Part shown: positions 48,601 to 60,099 of the stretch, piece after piece
How the letters are laid out: each line of letters starts with the position of its first letter
Numbering within the stretch: position 1 is the first letter of the stretch
Assembly (NCBI GenBank): GCA_015657535.1
Contig: JADHZB010001096.1
Span: 126,685-190,684 of the forward strand
DNA from: Nephromyces sp. MM_2019
Taxonomy: Eukaryota > Apicomplexa > Aconoidasida > Nephromycida
Length of the DNA stretch: 64,000 bases
Reading direction: 5' to 3'
Position numbers and translations under genes: made by a program
Notes under the pieces: model-generated
Database searches by the model: none
What the model was told of the DNA's origin: nothing
What the model saw: only the letters and a program-made list of their open reading frames with translations

Positions 48601-50808
48601 AATAACCACCTCACCACATGGTAAACTAATTGTGTGTGTGCGTGTTGGTGTGCACATATGTGCATCTTCATCGTGGTGTTCACATGTGTGTGCACCTTCG
48701 TTGTGGAGTGAATTTGTGTGCATCTTCATCGTGGCGTGCATGAGTGTATAGATACCGCTAATCGACCAGAAATAGCCACATTTTCAGTTTAACAGAACCA
48801 AAGAAACATCAGAAAACATCCATCAAGCAAAGCTACCCTCCATATGCATCATTTTTAACGTACAAATCACCAAAAAAACAAACTCCTTCGGTATATTAAA
48901 AGCCTTCACATTACACTGCTCTAAACTAACATATCATAAATTCACTGTACTTTTCAGGAAATCATCAAAGAAGAGTTTTCCTCCTTAAAAAGCCACCCAA
49001 AAACCATCAAATATCCCTCAAAAAACCCACCTGGAATAGGCTTTGCATTCTCTGAGTCACTTGGTACCTCAAAGTCGTATTCAACATGATAAACTTCTCC
49101 AGAGTTTCCCAAAGCGGAGAAGTTTTCTCCTTCCAACAACCTTCTCTTAGCCAAAGCTGGTAGCACACGATTGTCGTAATCATAAGCTCCAGAAAAAACC
49201 TGAGAATCTCTAGACGGAACTGTGGCAGAGCTCGTCTCACGAGGAAGCTCCCCTGCTTGAATCGCGTCATTTGGAGCCCCATAATTACCACTTCTTTGAG
49301 AAACGGCTAAAGAACTTCTACCATAACGCGAGTAAGAGGCAGTATCCTGAGATAAGAGCGAGTGGGACGGCTCAGCTCCGGGAGCTCTGGAGCTATCATA
49401 ATAGGCAAAATTCTCTGAGGAAGGGTTGACTAATGAGGAAGAATAAAGAGGAGCTTTCGGTAGCTGATGCTCTTTTGAATCTTCAACATTGATGGCATGG
49501 CGAGAAACAGTCGCCAGTGCTTCCCTTAATTCAGCCTCTGCTATCCTTTGCCTTAAAACATGCCTCCACCATCTTTGGATGAGCTTCACAGAGTTTGAAA
49601 AGTGTACTACTATCTCCAGCTTAGCTAACAATATCCTTTTTTGCAGGATATTCCGATACCTGGGTAGAGCAGAGAGAAATTGATTGTAGAAGTGGAAGAA
49701 GCAGAAGAAAAAGTGGAAGAAGCAGAAGATGTGGAAGAGGCAGAAGAAGAAAAATTAGAAGCAAAAGAAGAACAAAAACAAGAAGAGGAACAAGAGGAAC
49801 ACGAGCAACAAGTAGTAAAAGCAGAATAACAACAAAAAGAAGTAGAAAATACATATCAATAAACTAATATAAAGATTCTTATCTAGTGAGCAGTAAAAGA
49901 GAAATCACGAAAAAAACGAGATTTTCGGTTTCTGATTTTGAAGATATTATATGGAATTCTTTAGATATTAAACGAGAAGTTGTATTATCAAGGCATTCTT
50001 CATACGTTTTAATTTCAAGGTGAGACAGTTTAACATGAATTAATCAAAGTTAATGCATAGAGAAAAATATATAATTTGCTTAATAAGGAAATTGTAAACA
50101 TAGAAATCCCTTGCTTCTGTAGAAAGTTATTTACCCCATTTTCGGATCTATTAGGCCATTATAAGTAATACAGTACTTCTCAAAAGCTCAAGCAGACGAA
50201 AAGTAGAGTGAAATATTAAGTATGCGTAGCAAGCAGAAGATAAATCTTCCGATATTAAGGGGATGATTGGTTCCCTTAAAATTAGTTCATAGCACTTGCA
50301 TATACACATACAGAGATACCGACTTGTAGCGAAAACACACACAGAGCAGCACACACAGAGCAGCACACACAGAGCGGCACATACATCTCCATACACACAA
50401 AAATTAGCTCAAGAGCACACAAAATATATACTTAGATCTGACAAAGCACTCAAAAAACGCTACACAACATGCTTTCTGAAGAAGCGAAATCGGTACGCTC
50501 TTCAGAGAATAAAAGCTTTAAAGATTGGAAATCACATGGATACCCTCATCAAGGTGTATACACGCACACACACACAGTCATTCACGATTTAAATCAAGAC
50601 AGTAAGAAAAAATCTTCATCTAGGTAAAAAGCAATTGATAAGCCATATCCACCCAGAAGTATCTCAAATATTACCATCGCTGGATCACAAAAGCAGCCTC
50701 ATCTGCTGATAAAATTTTCCCTGTTCGACGTTTTCCATCGAGAGAATAGAAGTTAACTCCAGAGTTGTATACAGCCATTTGAATAGCAAAAATTCTCTCA
50801 AAGCCTCC
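39692..50808 (-). CDS. Large IQ-motif, Ser-rich scaffold-like protein, six 3' exons (5' end not found)
   Basis: Exons 50808-50675, 49659-49031, 46938-46805, 45402-45320, 44105-40234 and 39897-39692 join with phases 2, 1, 0, 2, 1, all matching, for 1,685 residues and a TAG stop. The first two exons create one continuous helix across their junction: EAAFVIQRW|YRNILQKRI, then SVKLIQRWWRHVLRQRI. These are two IQ motifs (IQxxxRxxxxR/K), which in known proteins bind calmodulin, centrin or myosin light chains. The rest is Ser/Pro/Glu-rich and probably disordered, 1,290 codons of it in one exon, with many SP and RSP sites (SRSRTRSPSRPKA). The last exon ends in a compact acidic motif, FYKEIEEMMQDDEDG. 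Donors and acceptors are canonical (CAG|GTGAGA, CTTTTTTCAG). No upstream exon that fits phase 0 was found. A cytoskeletal or centrosomal role is inference from the IQ motifs only. Confidence 0.82.
45626..45663. repeat. Interstitial telomere-type repeat forming a hairpin
   Basis: AAACCCTAAACCCTAAGT is followed by a 7-base loop and then ACTTAGGGTTTAG, so 13-base arms (CTAAACCCTAAGT/ACTTAGGGTTTAG) pair perfectly. The unit is the TTTAGGG telomere type in two opposed orientations. It lies inside the 1,402-base intron between exons 46805 and 45402 of the IQ-motif gene. Confidence 0.9.
48659..48747. repeat. Degenerate tandem repeat, about 29-bp unit, three copies
   Basis: Units share GTGTGCATCTTCATCGTGG with substitutions. 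They follow a short GT-rich run and lie within the largest intron of the IQ-motif gene. Confidence 0.75.
49682..49835. repeat. Polypurine/polypyrimidine tract (GAAGAAGCA-type)
   Basis: The plus strand is built of GAAGAAGCAGAAGA-like units. The minus strand is therefore a 150-base pyrimidine tract directly upstream of the acceptor CTCTACCCAG of the IQ exon starting at 49659. The plus strand is also open as a Glu/Lys-rich frame of about 54 codons, which I take as a by-product. Confidence 0.75.
50337..50378. repeat. 14-bp tandem repeat, three copies
   Basis: ACACACAGAGCAGC is repeated three times, with one G/A change in the last copy, in the intron between the first two known IQ-gene exons. Confidence 0.85.
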
Positions 50809-53482
50809 CTATAATATAGCCCAAACTTATAACCGTGGCATAGTACAAGCCATCGCATGAAAACTATCAATGAAATAGTTTGGTTCCACTAGTAACAGAT
50901 GCATATATTGAACACCTCGTGTGGATATCGGAGAGAAAGAAGCGAGAAAATACTCAAATATGTGCACAAAATAAAAGTAAAATACTCACAAGGTTTTTTT
51001 ACACACAAAGATGGCAGTCCAACTCAATGGAATTATAATGAGTATGCCTCTAGGAATGCTTCTCGCTGCTGCTAGTAAAAACTACACCTACTTGCATTTT
51101 TTGAAATATTTATTATTCGCTTATGTAGTTCGAAGTAAAAAATCACACTTTAATTGATGAGGATATCTTCCAGAAGAATTTCTAACAGAGATGCATATAC
51201 AGCATATCAAGCTATCTACTTAAACATTAAAGCTATGAAAAAAGATGCGAGCAATCTGCCTTCTTCAGGCTTTCCAAAGTAACAGAACTATATTACCACA
51301 CCGTCATACAGCGCAAATAGCATGATTAAAAATAGCAGATCAAGAGTAATCCAGCATCTCTATAGTACGAAAAAAAAAACAAACACACAAAATGCATCCT
51401 CATCAACGAAAGAAGCAATAGGTTTCTACATCAGTTTGAAATGCCCCTTAGCTGCCGAATCTAGTTTATTTACAATTCTGAAGATATTTCTTGATAGTGA
51501 GAGTCAATCTGAAAATAGTGTGTAATAGAACAAACTGATTAACAGTGGATATCGCCCATCTATTTTTTTCATGGTATAGCGATACAAGGAAAGCATTATT
51601 AGCTCTTGAGCATGAAAAAAGTCACGCACACACATTCAGCTTCCTTAGAGGTTTAAGTGAGCAAAATTACACACAGAAGATATTGAACTAGTTCTAGAGA
51701 GCGAAATTAGTGAATGTGGGGGCTGTAGTATAGTGAAGAAGAGCAAAATGCGTAAGATTCTATCAAAAATAAAATCCTAATACTCCGCTAGGACTTTCTC
51801 CTCTTTAAAGGTTATGCTTTTTGAGGTGATAGAAGGTAAAGATTCGGCAAATATTTAGCAGCGAAATAAACTGTGAGAATTGCACACACTCAGCCTTTGA
51901 TGGAGCATAAATTTCGTCCAAAGCAGATAGTATGCTAAAAAATACCCGCCTGTGAGAGGAAATTCGATATTATCTAGCACCTTCACTAGAAAATCAAATA
52001 AAGTCTAGTATTTACTGGAAAAAACATCACTTTAATACAAGGCAACAGCTCCCTCCAGCTGCACAGTTTACATAAACTGCAATTTTCTACGATCTACATG
52101 TTATTCAAACTGCAAAATCTTCAGCCATAAATTCTATGAAAAATGAATTATATCTACTTGAAATAAAGAAATTCTTCGTCTTCTTCGAGGTATTACCAAA
52201 GAAAAGACGATACTACACACATTGAAAATGAAGCAGTAGGTTGGTGAGGTGTCTGTGTGGATTGGGTATTAGGCGTGTGTTTGGGTTGGGAAAACCTTAA
52301 ATGAAACTGGCAAACAGAGAAAAAAATCCGACAAATTTTTGAGCTACTCAATATTTCTGTTGCTACTACCTCGGAAACACACTTGGAAAAAACCTCCACA
52401 AAAAGCTTCTCAAACTAAACTTATTCAAAGATATCTAGAAAAACGCCAAAAGCAATCTTTTTTTCTTGACCTAGATTAAAAGGCAGGCAACCCTCAATAG
52501 CCATACACGATTTTGATTCATACTTCATCCTATCACGAAGCACACACGAGATTATATTACGCTGCCAAAAATTTCACTATGGAAAAAAAAACAAGGGAAA
52601 TTTGCACTAAAAAAGCCTCAAAATAAGAGTGACAGAGATTCAAAATGGAAAAAAATCGAGTTGCATTCAGATTGTATGATAGAGTACCTATGCGCCTTCT
52701 CAATAAGAGTGTTTTAAGTGCTCCCAAATATGCTCAGGCATACAGAATTTCAGAACAGGTGCTTAGAAAAATATGAATAGACATCTTCACGTTTTGGCAA
52801 AAACTATGCTGTAGGGCATTGAATAAAAAAAGTTTGATAGAAACACTTTAGGAAATATGCAAACACACACATCGAAGGACTTTCGAAAAAATCCCGTTTT
52901 CTTTTTATGGAATTTACTCCACATATGAAAATTCTATACATCAAAAGGTGGTAACTTAGAGCGCAGCACCATGCATCTGAAGCACAAGCAAAACGTACAT
53001 TGATTCATCGAGCCCCTTCAAATTTAAGACTATGGAAGCCTGCACAACGCCCGCTTGGATTTTTAGAATGAAGACCAAAATAACTTGGAAGATGCCGGGA
53101 TTTGCTACAAAAAGAGGGGAACAAATTCGATTTTATCAAAAAATAGATCAAAAAATAGATCAAAAAAGAATCAAAAAGAATCAAAAAGAAGAGGAAACAG
53201 TTGGCATTAAACATTTAAATATTCACCAACTTAGAAGATAAATTGTCCAACTATGCGATACCTAGCAAAATTGTTGATATCCCCGACATCCCTAGGTGCC
53301 ATGAGAAGAGTAATAATCTCCTTCAAATGTGTGGAACCTGTTTGGGTGGAGTGCTGATCAGAATAGTTCATCTTTCCCACGCAAAATTTTATCCACAAGC
53401 GATACAAAGCACATGAAGCTCACCGATAGAGAGAAACTTTTTCAAAATAAACAAAAAAATAATCTTGGGTGAACCATCACAC
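50809..53482. other. Upstream of the IQ-motif gene; unresolved
   Basis: The missing 5' exons of the minus-strand IQ gene should start here. Two minus-strand stretches are exon-like: one ending AACCTT|GTGAGT near 50989, and one behind CCCTCTTTTTGTAG near 53113 that stays open for nearly 50 codons. Neither end fits the phase 0 acceptor at 50809. Confidence 0.3.
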
Positions 53483-53617
53483 ATGAAGGCTCAGCATGAT
53501 AATGACTTCTGTATAAGCAGTGGGATAAAAGAGAATCGAAATTTAGAATATAGTCGTTTGATACGTCAGATAAGGCTCTTGCGTAAGCACGGATTCTCTT
53601 CGTGTTTTCAGCGTGAG
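53483..53617 (+). CDS. Candidate first exon of a small basic protein
   Basis: ATG 53483 opens 45 codons (ending in the basic helix SRLIRQIRLLRKHGFSSCFQ) up to a consensus donor GAG|GTAGGT in phase 0. Without splicing the frame continues 26 codons to TGA at 53698. A continuing exon was not identified with confidence. Confidence 0.32.
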
Positions 53618-53830
53618 GTAGGTATGGGAGTGCCTCATTATCTAAGCGGCACCAGGAAAGTTGAGCTAAAATTGCGCGATATGCGTGATACGCATTGAAA
53701 AAAAAGAGAACACTTTACAATAACTTGTATCAAAGCAATTAGCATCAAGAAACGGAGAAAAGAGGTATATTATACAGACTGTAATACATGAAAACGCCAA
53801 CTTAATATTTATGGGAATAACCTTCAATGC

Positions 53831-54112
53831 ACTTTGCATGAGTGCGCGCGCATCGATTTCGGGTGCATCTATACTTTATACGTGAGTATGTATCGAGTTT
53901 GGTTGTAACGACACTTCATACGTGAATTTTTCCATCGATTTTGAATGTAACCACACTTCATGTGTGAGTGTGTGCATCGACTTCGGGTGTATCTACACTT
54001 TATACGTGAGTGTGTGCATCCATTTTTGGTGGATATATATTATGCATGAGTATATTTCCATTTATATGGAGTGTATCTACACTTCATGTCTGTTTTCATA
54101 GATTTTGGGTAC
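53831..54112. repeat. Degenerate minisatellite, about 42-bp unit, six to seven copies
   Basis: Successive units share GTGTGCATCGATTTCGGGTG and CTACACTTTATACGTGAG with substitutions and small indels. The most alike copies are in the middle. It lies downstream of the small exon at 53483. Confidence 0.85.
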
Positions 54113-55135
54113 TACTATTAGCGGCAAATATATAAAACACAAAAAACTCAGTAACCACGGGAAAACACTCTTTTTTCCCATGAATCAACAATTACACGAG
54201 AAATCATTTCAATTTGGGGTGAAAAATAATCAAACAACAGCACCACAATAGCTAGATGTCGGTGCGCAAAGATTCACCTTACATATATGATGGTATGCTG
54301 CAAAAAACACAAGTATAAAGATGCGGTCAGAACCGGTAATCTTGAGGAAGGACCAGGGAAGAAGTAGCTGGGCAACACGCCCATCAAAACCCACACACAA
54401 AAAAACTTTGAGCAACTTAGATACACTACATTCTCACCAGCAGAAAACGCAAAGAATAAGGCACGTACATCTAGAGCTCCAACATATACTAAGAACAGAA
54501 CGGATTATGTTCGGACTGCACTCCAACCAACCATTCATAGCGACTCATGCACCAGCAAAAATGGTGATAAAGATCCCATCAAGCAACGTTTTCGCATTGG
54601 GTAAACTGCTGTCTCGTAATTCTAAATTCGTTTTTACGTATGAATCCTTATACTGAAAAAGTAGTAGGAGGCAACGCTAAGTACAAGAGCCATTACCCCC
54701 CCTATGTGAACCAGCGGGAAATACCACAGAATCTCACCTAACATCGCGCGGCCAAAAATCCCATTTACGTTTTAGGCAAGCTAAACCACGAGAGAAGTAC
54801 CCATGCACCAGAACTTAGGTAGCGGAACCTCCGTACCCATTACATATATACGTATTGCATGCATGTATATTTATATGTGGCCCGCGAACATGTATAGTGC
54901 GTATATCCATTTCGTGGTCCTTTTATGCAATTGCGTAGACCTAAAGGGGTAATGATTCAAGTTGCGTTTTGAGGTGCATGATGCCACCAATTTGTAGCTT
55001 AAGCGCTGCACATTAGGGGAAAGAGCAATGATATGCGTCGGCGGGACGAGACCGTGAGTGTGCGCCAGTCTTGAATTGATTCCGGCACCAAGGGGTAATG
55101 GAGGAGATGCAGGTGACGCACTTTCACGGGGTACG
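54113..55135. other. No firm gene
   Basis: A 111-codon plus-strand frame (54321-54656) is basic and His/Ser-rich and could be a later exon of the gene starting at 53483, but no clean acceptor in phase was found. Confidence 0.3.
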
Positions 55136-55386
55136 ATGCCCAGAAGCGCTAAAGAGAAACTGGTTGCACGCCATTTTGCAGCTGGTAAGTTTACAACGAG
55201 CGACAGACAAGCGATGCATAGGTTTTATTGCATAAATGTACACTGATCAATGTTTTCAAAGCCTGCAGCCCCAGTCAAGTGAACTTGATTGAGCCATTGG
55301 GAAATTCAGCCGTGTTGAGACCGCGCATTAGCAGCGCCGAAATTCAGTATTTTCGGGGTGCAAATTTCTCATTGTGGGTTGCGTGA
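55136..55386 (+). CDS. Candidate 57-aa two-exon protein
   Basis: Exon 1, 55136-55184, encodes MPRSAKEKLVARHFAA and ends at a perfect donor CTG|GTAAGT (phase 1). A 77-base intron ends TGTTTTCAAAG. Exon 2, 55262-55386, completes GCC and reads SPSQVNLIEPLGNSAVLRPR and on to TGA. The basic amphipathic N-terminus would suit mitochondrial targeting. Codon quality and G+C rise locally, which supports coding. The frame is open upstream of the chosen ATG too. Not recognised. Confidence 0.48.
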
Positions 55387-56705
55387 ATAGCTGAAATATC
55401 TTAAAGCCTCAATATTCACGGAAGTTATCAGGGAAAAAGTACTTAAGTATAACATTAAAGTGTTTTATTAAAAATAAAATCATGGATTCTTGAATAATAA
55501 TAATAAGGGTACTAAAAATATTTAATTAAAATCATAGGTTCCTATATAATAACAATGGTGATACTCGTTATATCTAATGAGATGTAGGGGGTCTCAGCCC
55601 GATTTTCACGAGAAAAATCGCTAGAATCCTAGCAGGCGATATCTGTATTCAATTTTGTAATGCTAGGTGAGATACTAGGTCTTTTCTTTTTGCGTGCATT
55701 TACTTTTTCTACTTCAGGCCCTAATAGACATAACTGGCGGTCCTTTAAATTTTACACTTTAGGAGGTGGATTTGCCATTTTATCCCCTGCAATGCAGCTA
55801 ATAGGATAGAAGTATATATTGCTATAGAAGCTAATGTCCAAGGTGGCACTTAAATCAGGATAAGCCTTTCTATGGTTTTAGACTATCGCGGTACTCTATG
55901 CCTTTTGAATTAACACTTAAAGCTCAAATAATGACTAATCGTCCTGATTCTCAGGGCTATTTCTGGCTGCTGCGCTATTTGAGCAACAAGCTTGCACTAT
56001 CTGCAATTCTCGATACGTCTAATCTTTTGTGCGCTCTCGGCGCGAAGTCGATGAGCGCTATTATACCTTAGTGTTTCGCATGCTTTACACGAGACCACAA
56101 CTACAAGACGTTACAAAATAGTGCCGTGGCAGTTTACTGCCGTGATTTCGGCTTCCTAAAGATTTTTGAGGGCTAAGCCGTGTCGTGCCCCACTCCTGCC
56201 ATATTGAGCAATGGTCAGTATTCGCATCTTATCGCAGTTTACAGCCGTTTTCACTGGTTTATTAAATTCGCGCTACATTGGGACCGAGCTTTCAACTGCT
56301 TTCTTTGAATTATTTTCGCGGTACGGCAGTTGGTATATTCATGCCTTTTCCCAATCGATCAATTTTGACTGGGAAGTTAGCCCTCTTTTCACATGTAAAT
56401 GAACCGTTTTAATTTTCTTTTCAGATATATTGCAACTATCTGAGGTAAAGTGCTGACAAAGATATCGAAAGTAGGGTGACTCGTTACAGTGATTACCGAT
56501 AATCGTGGGCTTTTTCCGTAGCCACATTCGTAGCCGTAGAGGTGACCTTTTAACAGTAGGCGAGCGGCAGAAATCTGGCACCATTGGTCGTTCAAGATTG
56601 TTTTGATTACACTCAGTCTGTGGAGCAGCGCGGGTGCGAATGTTTTACTAAATTTGCACCTGGCTAGACTTTTTTCGCGGATTTAAAGCTTATTATACCC
56701 GTACA
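55387..56705. other. No firm gene; one open 63-codon frame
   Basis: Plus-strand 56211-56402 is an ATG-initiated 63-codon frame with protein-like composition (STAFFELFSRYGSWYIHAF). The minus strand has an 81-codon frame starting MVPDFCRSPTVKRS at 56584, very basic, with a possible donor ATCG|GTAATC. Neither has a confirmed partner exon. Confidence 0.3.
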
Positions 56706-59214
56706 ATGGCATCGGTGGATATGAACACACTCCCTAGTGCCTCCCGAGAAAATTCCGAGAGATATGCAGCCTTTAGGCCGAAGGTTAACGTTTTTATGGA
56801 TATGATTATGACGAAATTTCCCGGATTTTAGTGTGTATTCTTGTTGGTATGGAGGGTAGTCACCCATGAAGGCTGCAATAGCCTTCCTTAAGAGGCCGGC
56901 AATTAATTTTTTGATGGTTTATAAGTCACTTGAATTGCGGGATGTTCTTTAGTGGGGAGTATTTTTATTTGCTTTCTTTGCTCTAGAAATTTATTTCAGT
57001 TTTTACGTAAGAAAATTATAAGATTGTACGGGAACTCTGGAAGAATCTGGAAAAATTGCACGTGAAAGCCGTCAGTTTGCGTTAGTAAACATGCTCACGC
57101 ACAAAATTCTTCAGTAACAGCATCCATGCCTAGCCTGAAGGTGTTCCGGGTAGTAAGTGCTTCCAGGAAAGCCTCTCCGAATGATTTTCCCATAAGGCTA
57201 GATACTACTTGAGCGTAATGGACTTCATGGATTTTGGCTACGCAGTACTGTGTTTGCTTTGCACACACGCACACACAGCATATACTCGCATTTGCACAGA
57301 GATATAATTGCACACAGAAACTTGCATACATAATCATTTCTGGTTTCCATGGTAATGTTTTTTGCGCCATATCCATCGTTAAACGGTTCAAAGATAAATT
57401 CACTTGTATAAGTTCTTCATGGGGTGTGTAATATACTTAAAATATGCAGCAAAATAATGGTGAAATATCTTTGGTAAGTGTGAACACGTTGAATTGAATG
57501 CGCCGCTTCAAGTTTTATTTCGAGAGATGCACGGCATATGCGTGCTGCTGAGGTTTTTATGAAGACATTTTCTCGAATAAATATCCCTTTTTTTTATACA
57601 TGATTTGTTCGGTGCTAAATTGTGCTACGTGCTTTTACGTAGCTACCGCATTTGCATGCTGCTTTTACTAGTTTACCTTGAGAATTTTAATTTGCTGCCA
57701 ACTCTTTTTGATGTTACAACTTTGCGTGTAAAGCATGAGTGAAGTAGTGAAATGATCTCTGATTAATTCTCTTTTTATGCCGGCTATATCTCCTACTTCC
57801 TTGCTTACCCATAAGGTAGTGGTCAATCGGTTTAGCAAGCTTTGCTGAATTGCCGACTCTTGCAATATTTAATATGGTATGAAGCTATGTAATAGTGCTA
57901 AATCTTGTATGATGGTTTACAACGCTTTAGAGGCTCTTTCCCTTGTGCTCATAAACAGATTTCAATACTCTATTAAAAATTGTATACCTTCAGTACCCGG
58001 GTCAATTTTTCACCTTGATGAGAAGGTTCTTTGAGGATGCGACGCCTAAAAAAGAATATCTAAATACGGATGTTGATGTCTCTTCCAAGGACACTGGTAA
58101 TAATTGCTCTCTTGACGCTTCTCCTTTGCCCTATGTTGCAGTGGATTGCGGCTGTGGCCCTGGTACGGCTACTCTAACGCTCGCCAACGTTTTTAAATAT
58201 GTCATCGGAGTAGATAAGGATATCAGCCAGATCAATTCAACCCCTATTACTTACGACGCACGTCGAGTCAGATTCCTCAATGCTACCGACCGCGACCTTA
58301 TTAATTTGGACTTGAGCCTCGAGGGGTTTCAGTCAGGTGCTACTGACAACAAGACAGCTGTGCAAGCTAACACGGAAGGTAACAAGACAAATTTTCAAAG
58401 CAAGATCAACTTACTTCATTTTGCTCAATCTCTGCATTTTATGAACCTGAGTATAGTTTTTGATGCCGCGAAGCTGCTGTTCCCTCCTATTGTTAAGAAA
58501 CCGGACAGAATTAATGATGCCGTAGCAACTACATACCCCCAAGACACGCAGGTTTCCTCTCTGTCGTCCCCTGGACAGCAGGAACCTTCTCTGTTTGCAG
58601 CCTCGTGCTACCATTTTGGTAGTATAGTCGACCCGTCTATGCTTTTTTGTCTTTCTGACGTGATTGAAGGTGATAGCATAGTTCCGAAATATCAAAGTCC
58701 AGCATCTGCACCAAATCATAGTAAAAAATCAGTTCGGGAGATCATTCGTGAATCCCCAAGCTCTTGTTTTGCACTAGAAAAATTTGGTAACTTTGCTAAT
58801 CCGGATAACAATTTAAGGCTTTGCAATCCAGTTGACATCCATGCTATCAATGAGCAGGTTTTAGCTTTCAAGAAGTCTTTAAAATGGGATGTAGTAATGG
58901 GAAAGATAGATGATGAGTTTGAAGCTGTCAATTTTCCCTTCAAGTTTGTGAAAAAGTTCTCTTACTACGTTTTCAGCGAGACTTCAATTAGTGACTTCGT
59001 GGGTTATCTTCAGACTTGGATAAGAATCTGTGTTGATAGGGATAACTTTTTCAAAAGTGTAGAGGATTTTAAAGCAAAGCTTCTCGAAAGCTTTTCTAAT
59101 AAAGAGCAGGAGACCGATTCGAAACTTGTAATATGTAGAGAGTTTTATTTAATTTTAGCTAGCGATACGAATGACTTTCCGGAGGGTGGTCTTGTATTGA
59201 AAGGCGGGGCGTAG
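56706..59214 (+). CDS. Class I SAM-dependent methyltransferase (trans-aconitate/TMT1-type), two exons
   Basis: Exon 1, 56706-56783, begins ATG and ends RYAAFRPK at GTTAAC. Exon 2, 57994-59214, follows ATACCTTCAG and begins YPGQFFTLM. The junction (phase 0) rebuilds the family's N-terminal signature 'Ya.yRP.YP..lf', which strongly supports an otherwise weak donor. The 432-residue product has SAM motif I VDCGCGPGTATL (about 76-87) and the acidic strand end GVDKD (about 98-102). A motif-IV-like QSLHFMNL follows, where the family has 'a.HWfd'. Later comes SISDFVGYLQTW, matching 'ms.edfigyl.SWS'. An extra region of about 110 residues between motif IV and the C-terminal part is longer than in yeast Tmt1 or bacterial Tam. 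Substrate cannot be told; small carboxylic acids are the family norm. The stop is TAG. Confidence 0.88.
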
Positions 59215-59246
59215 GTATGGTGACCACAGTTTGAGAAAAACAAATA

Positions 59247-60099
59247 ATGGTAATGATACAACATCGTCAGGTCAGTATCTAGGGCTGTGCTGAGACTACG
59301 AATATTAATGGCACTCTGTTTTTGCTTTTTAGCTTTGAAATAGTCTGCTTTCGGTTATGTTCATGTCCTAAGTGTGAACCTTTTTTTTTGGAGTAAAATT
59401 ATCTGTAGTTAATCGTAGAAACGCTACGTTCCTTTGCATGAATAATATCATCACAGCGCTGCGCTAGACTATAGTGTGTGCGTGATAATTTTTTGCTATT
59501 GGTCTCAATCTCATTTTTAAGACTCAAAATGAAGAGCTTAAAAGGACGCTGCCTGCTTCACTAGACCCTTTCTGGTATTACTCTTCCTTCTTGGTAATAT
59601 CGGAACGCAATAGTTTTCTTGGAATGGAAGTGTATTCCGAGAAAGCACTACTTTTTTATGTAACCGGCATAGCGTGGGGTTAACAGGGGTATGTGTTAAT
59701 GGTAAACTAAAGACAATAAGGGCTGTAATTCGTGAATGTTTTCGGTGAATCCGATTGATGTTAGCTTATAATATGATGTTTTTTTGCGATGCAGGTGTTT
59801 TCCGAATTATTCCTTTTTTTCAGCGTAACGGGCTATGCTGCTGCTGACATGCCCTGATGAATGATGTGTTTCCACATTAACTATTTTAAGTTTTTTTTCA
59901 GTCTACCTTTTCCTTGTTCAAGGTGCCTCATTCGTTGTTCCACTCTATTTGCCGCTTAATTTCTTTTATTGCTGTTTTCCCGCGGAATTTTGAAGTTGAA
60001 AAACCTGTAGTTTTAAGGCGACTAATTGTTTGTTATGATTCTAGTAATTGTAACCCAAATTTCCTAGTTGGGATTGTGGAAGAAATGTTAGACTTATAG
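59247..60099 (+). CDS. Candidate 97-aa three-exon protein
   Basis: Exon 1, 59247-59270, is MVMIQHRQ before CAG|GTCAGT. Exon 2 starts at 59522 after TCATTTTTAAG (TQNEELKRTLPASLDPFWYY…) and ends at TTG|GTAATA (59593) or, less well, at GTAACC (59660); both are phase 0. Exon 3, 59902-60099, follows TTAAGTTTTTTTTCAG and reads FKVPHSLFHSICRLISFIAV, then VEKPVVLRRLIVCYDSS, ending IVEEMLDL and TAG. Exon 3 is clearly coding-like. With the first donor the product is 97 residues, with a semi-hydrophobic helix in the middle. It lies just behind the methyltransferase on the same strand. No family recognised. Confidence 0.48.

Noticed and set aside
49621..49854. 77-codon Leu-rich minus-strand frame that looks like a membrane protein
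   Set aside because: It is the translation of the polypyrimidine tract upstream of an acceptor, so the hydrophobicity is an artefact.
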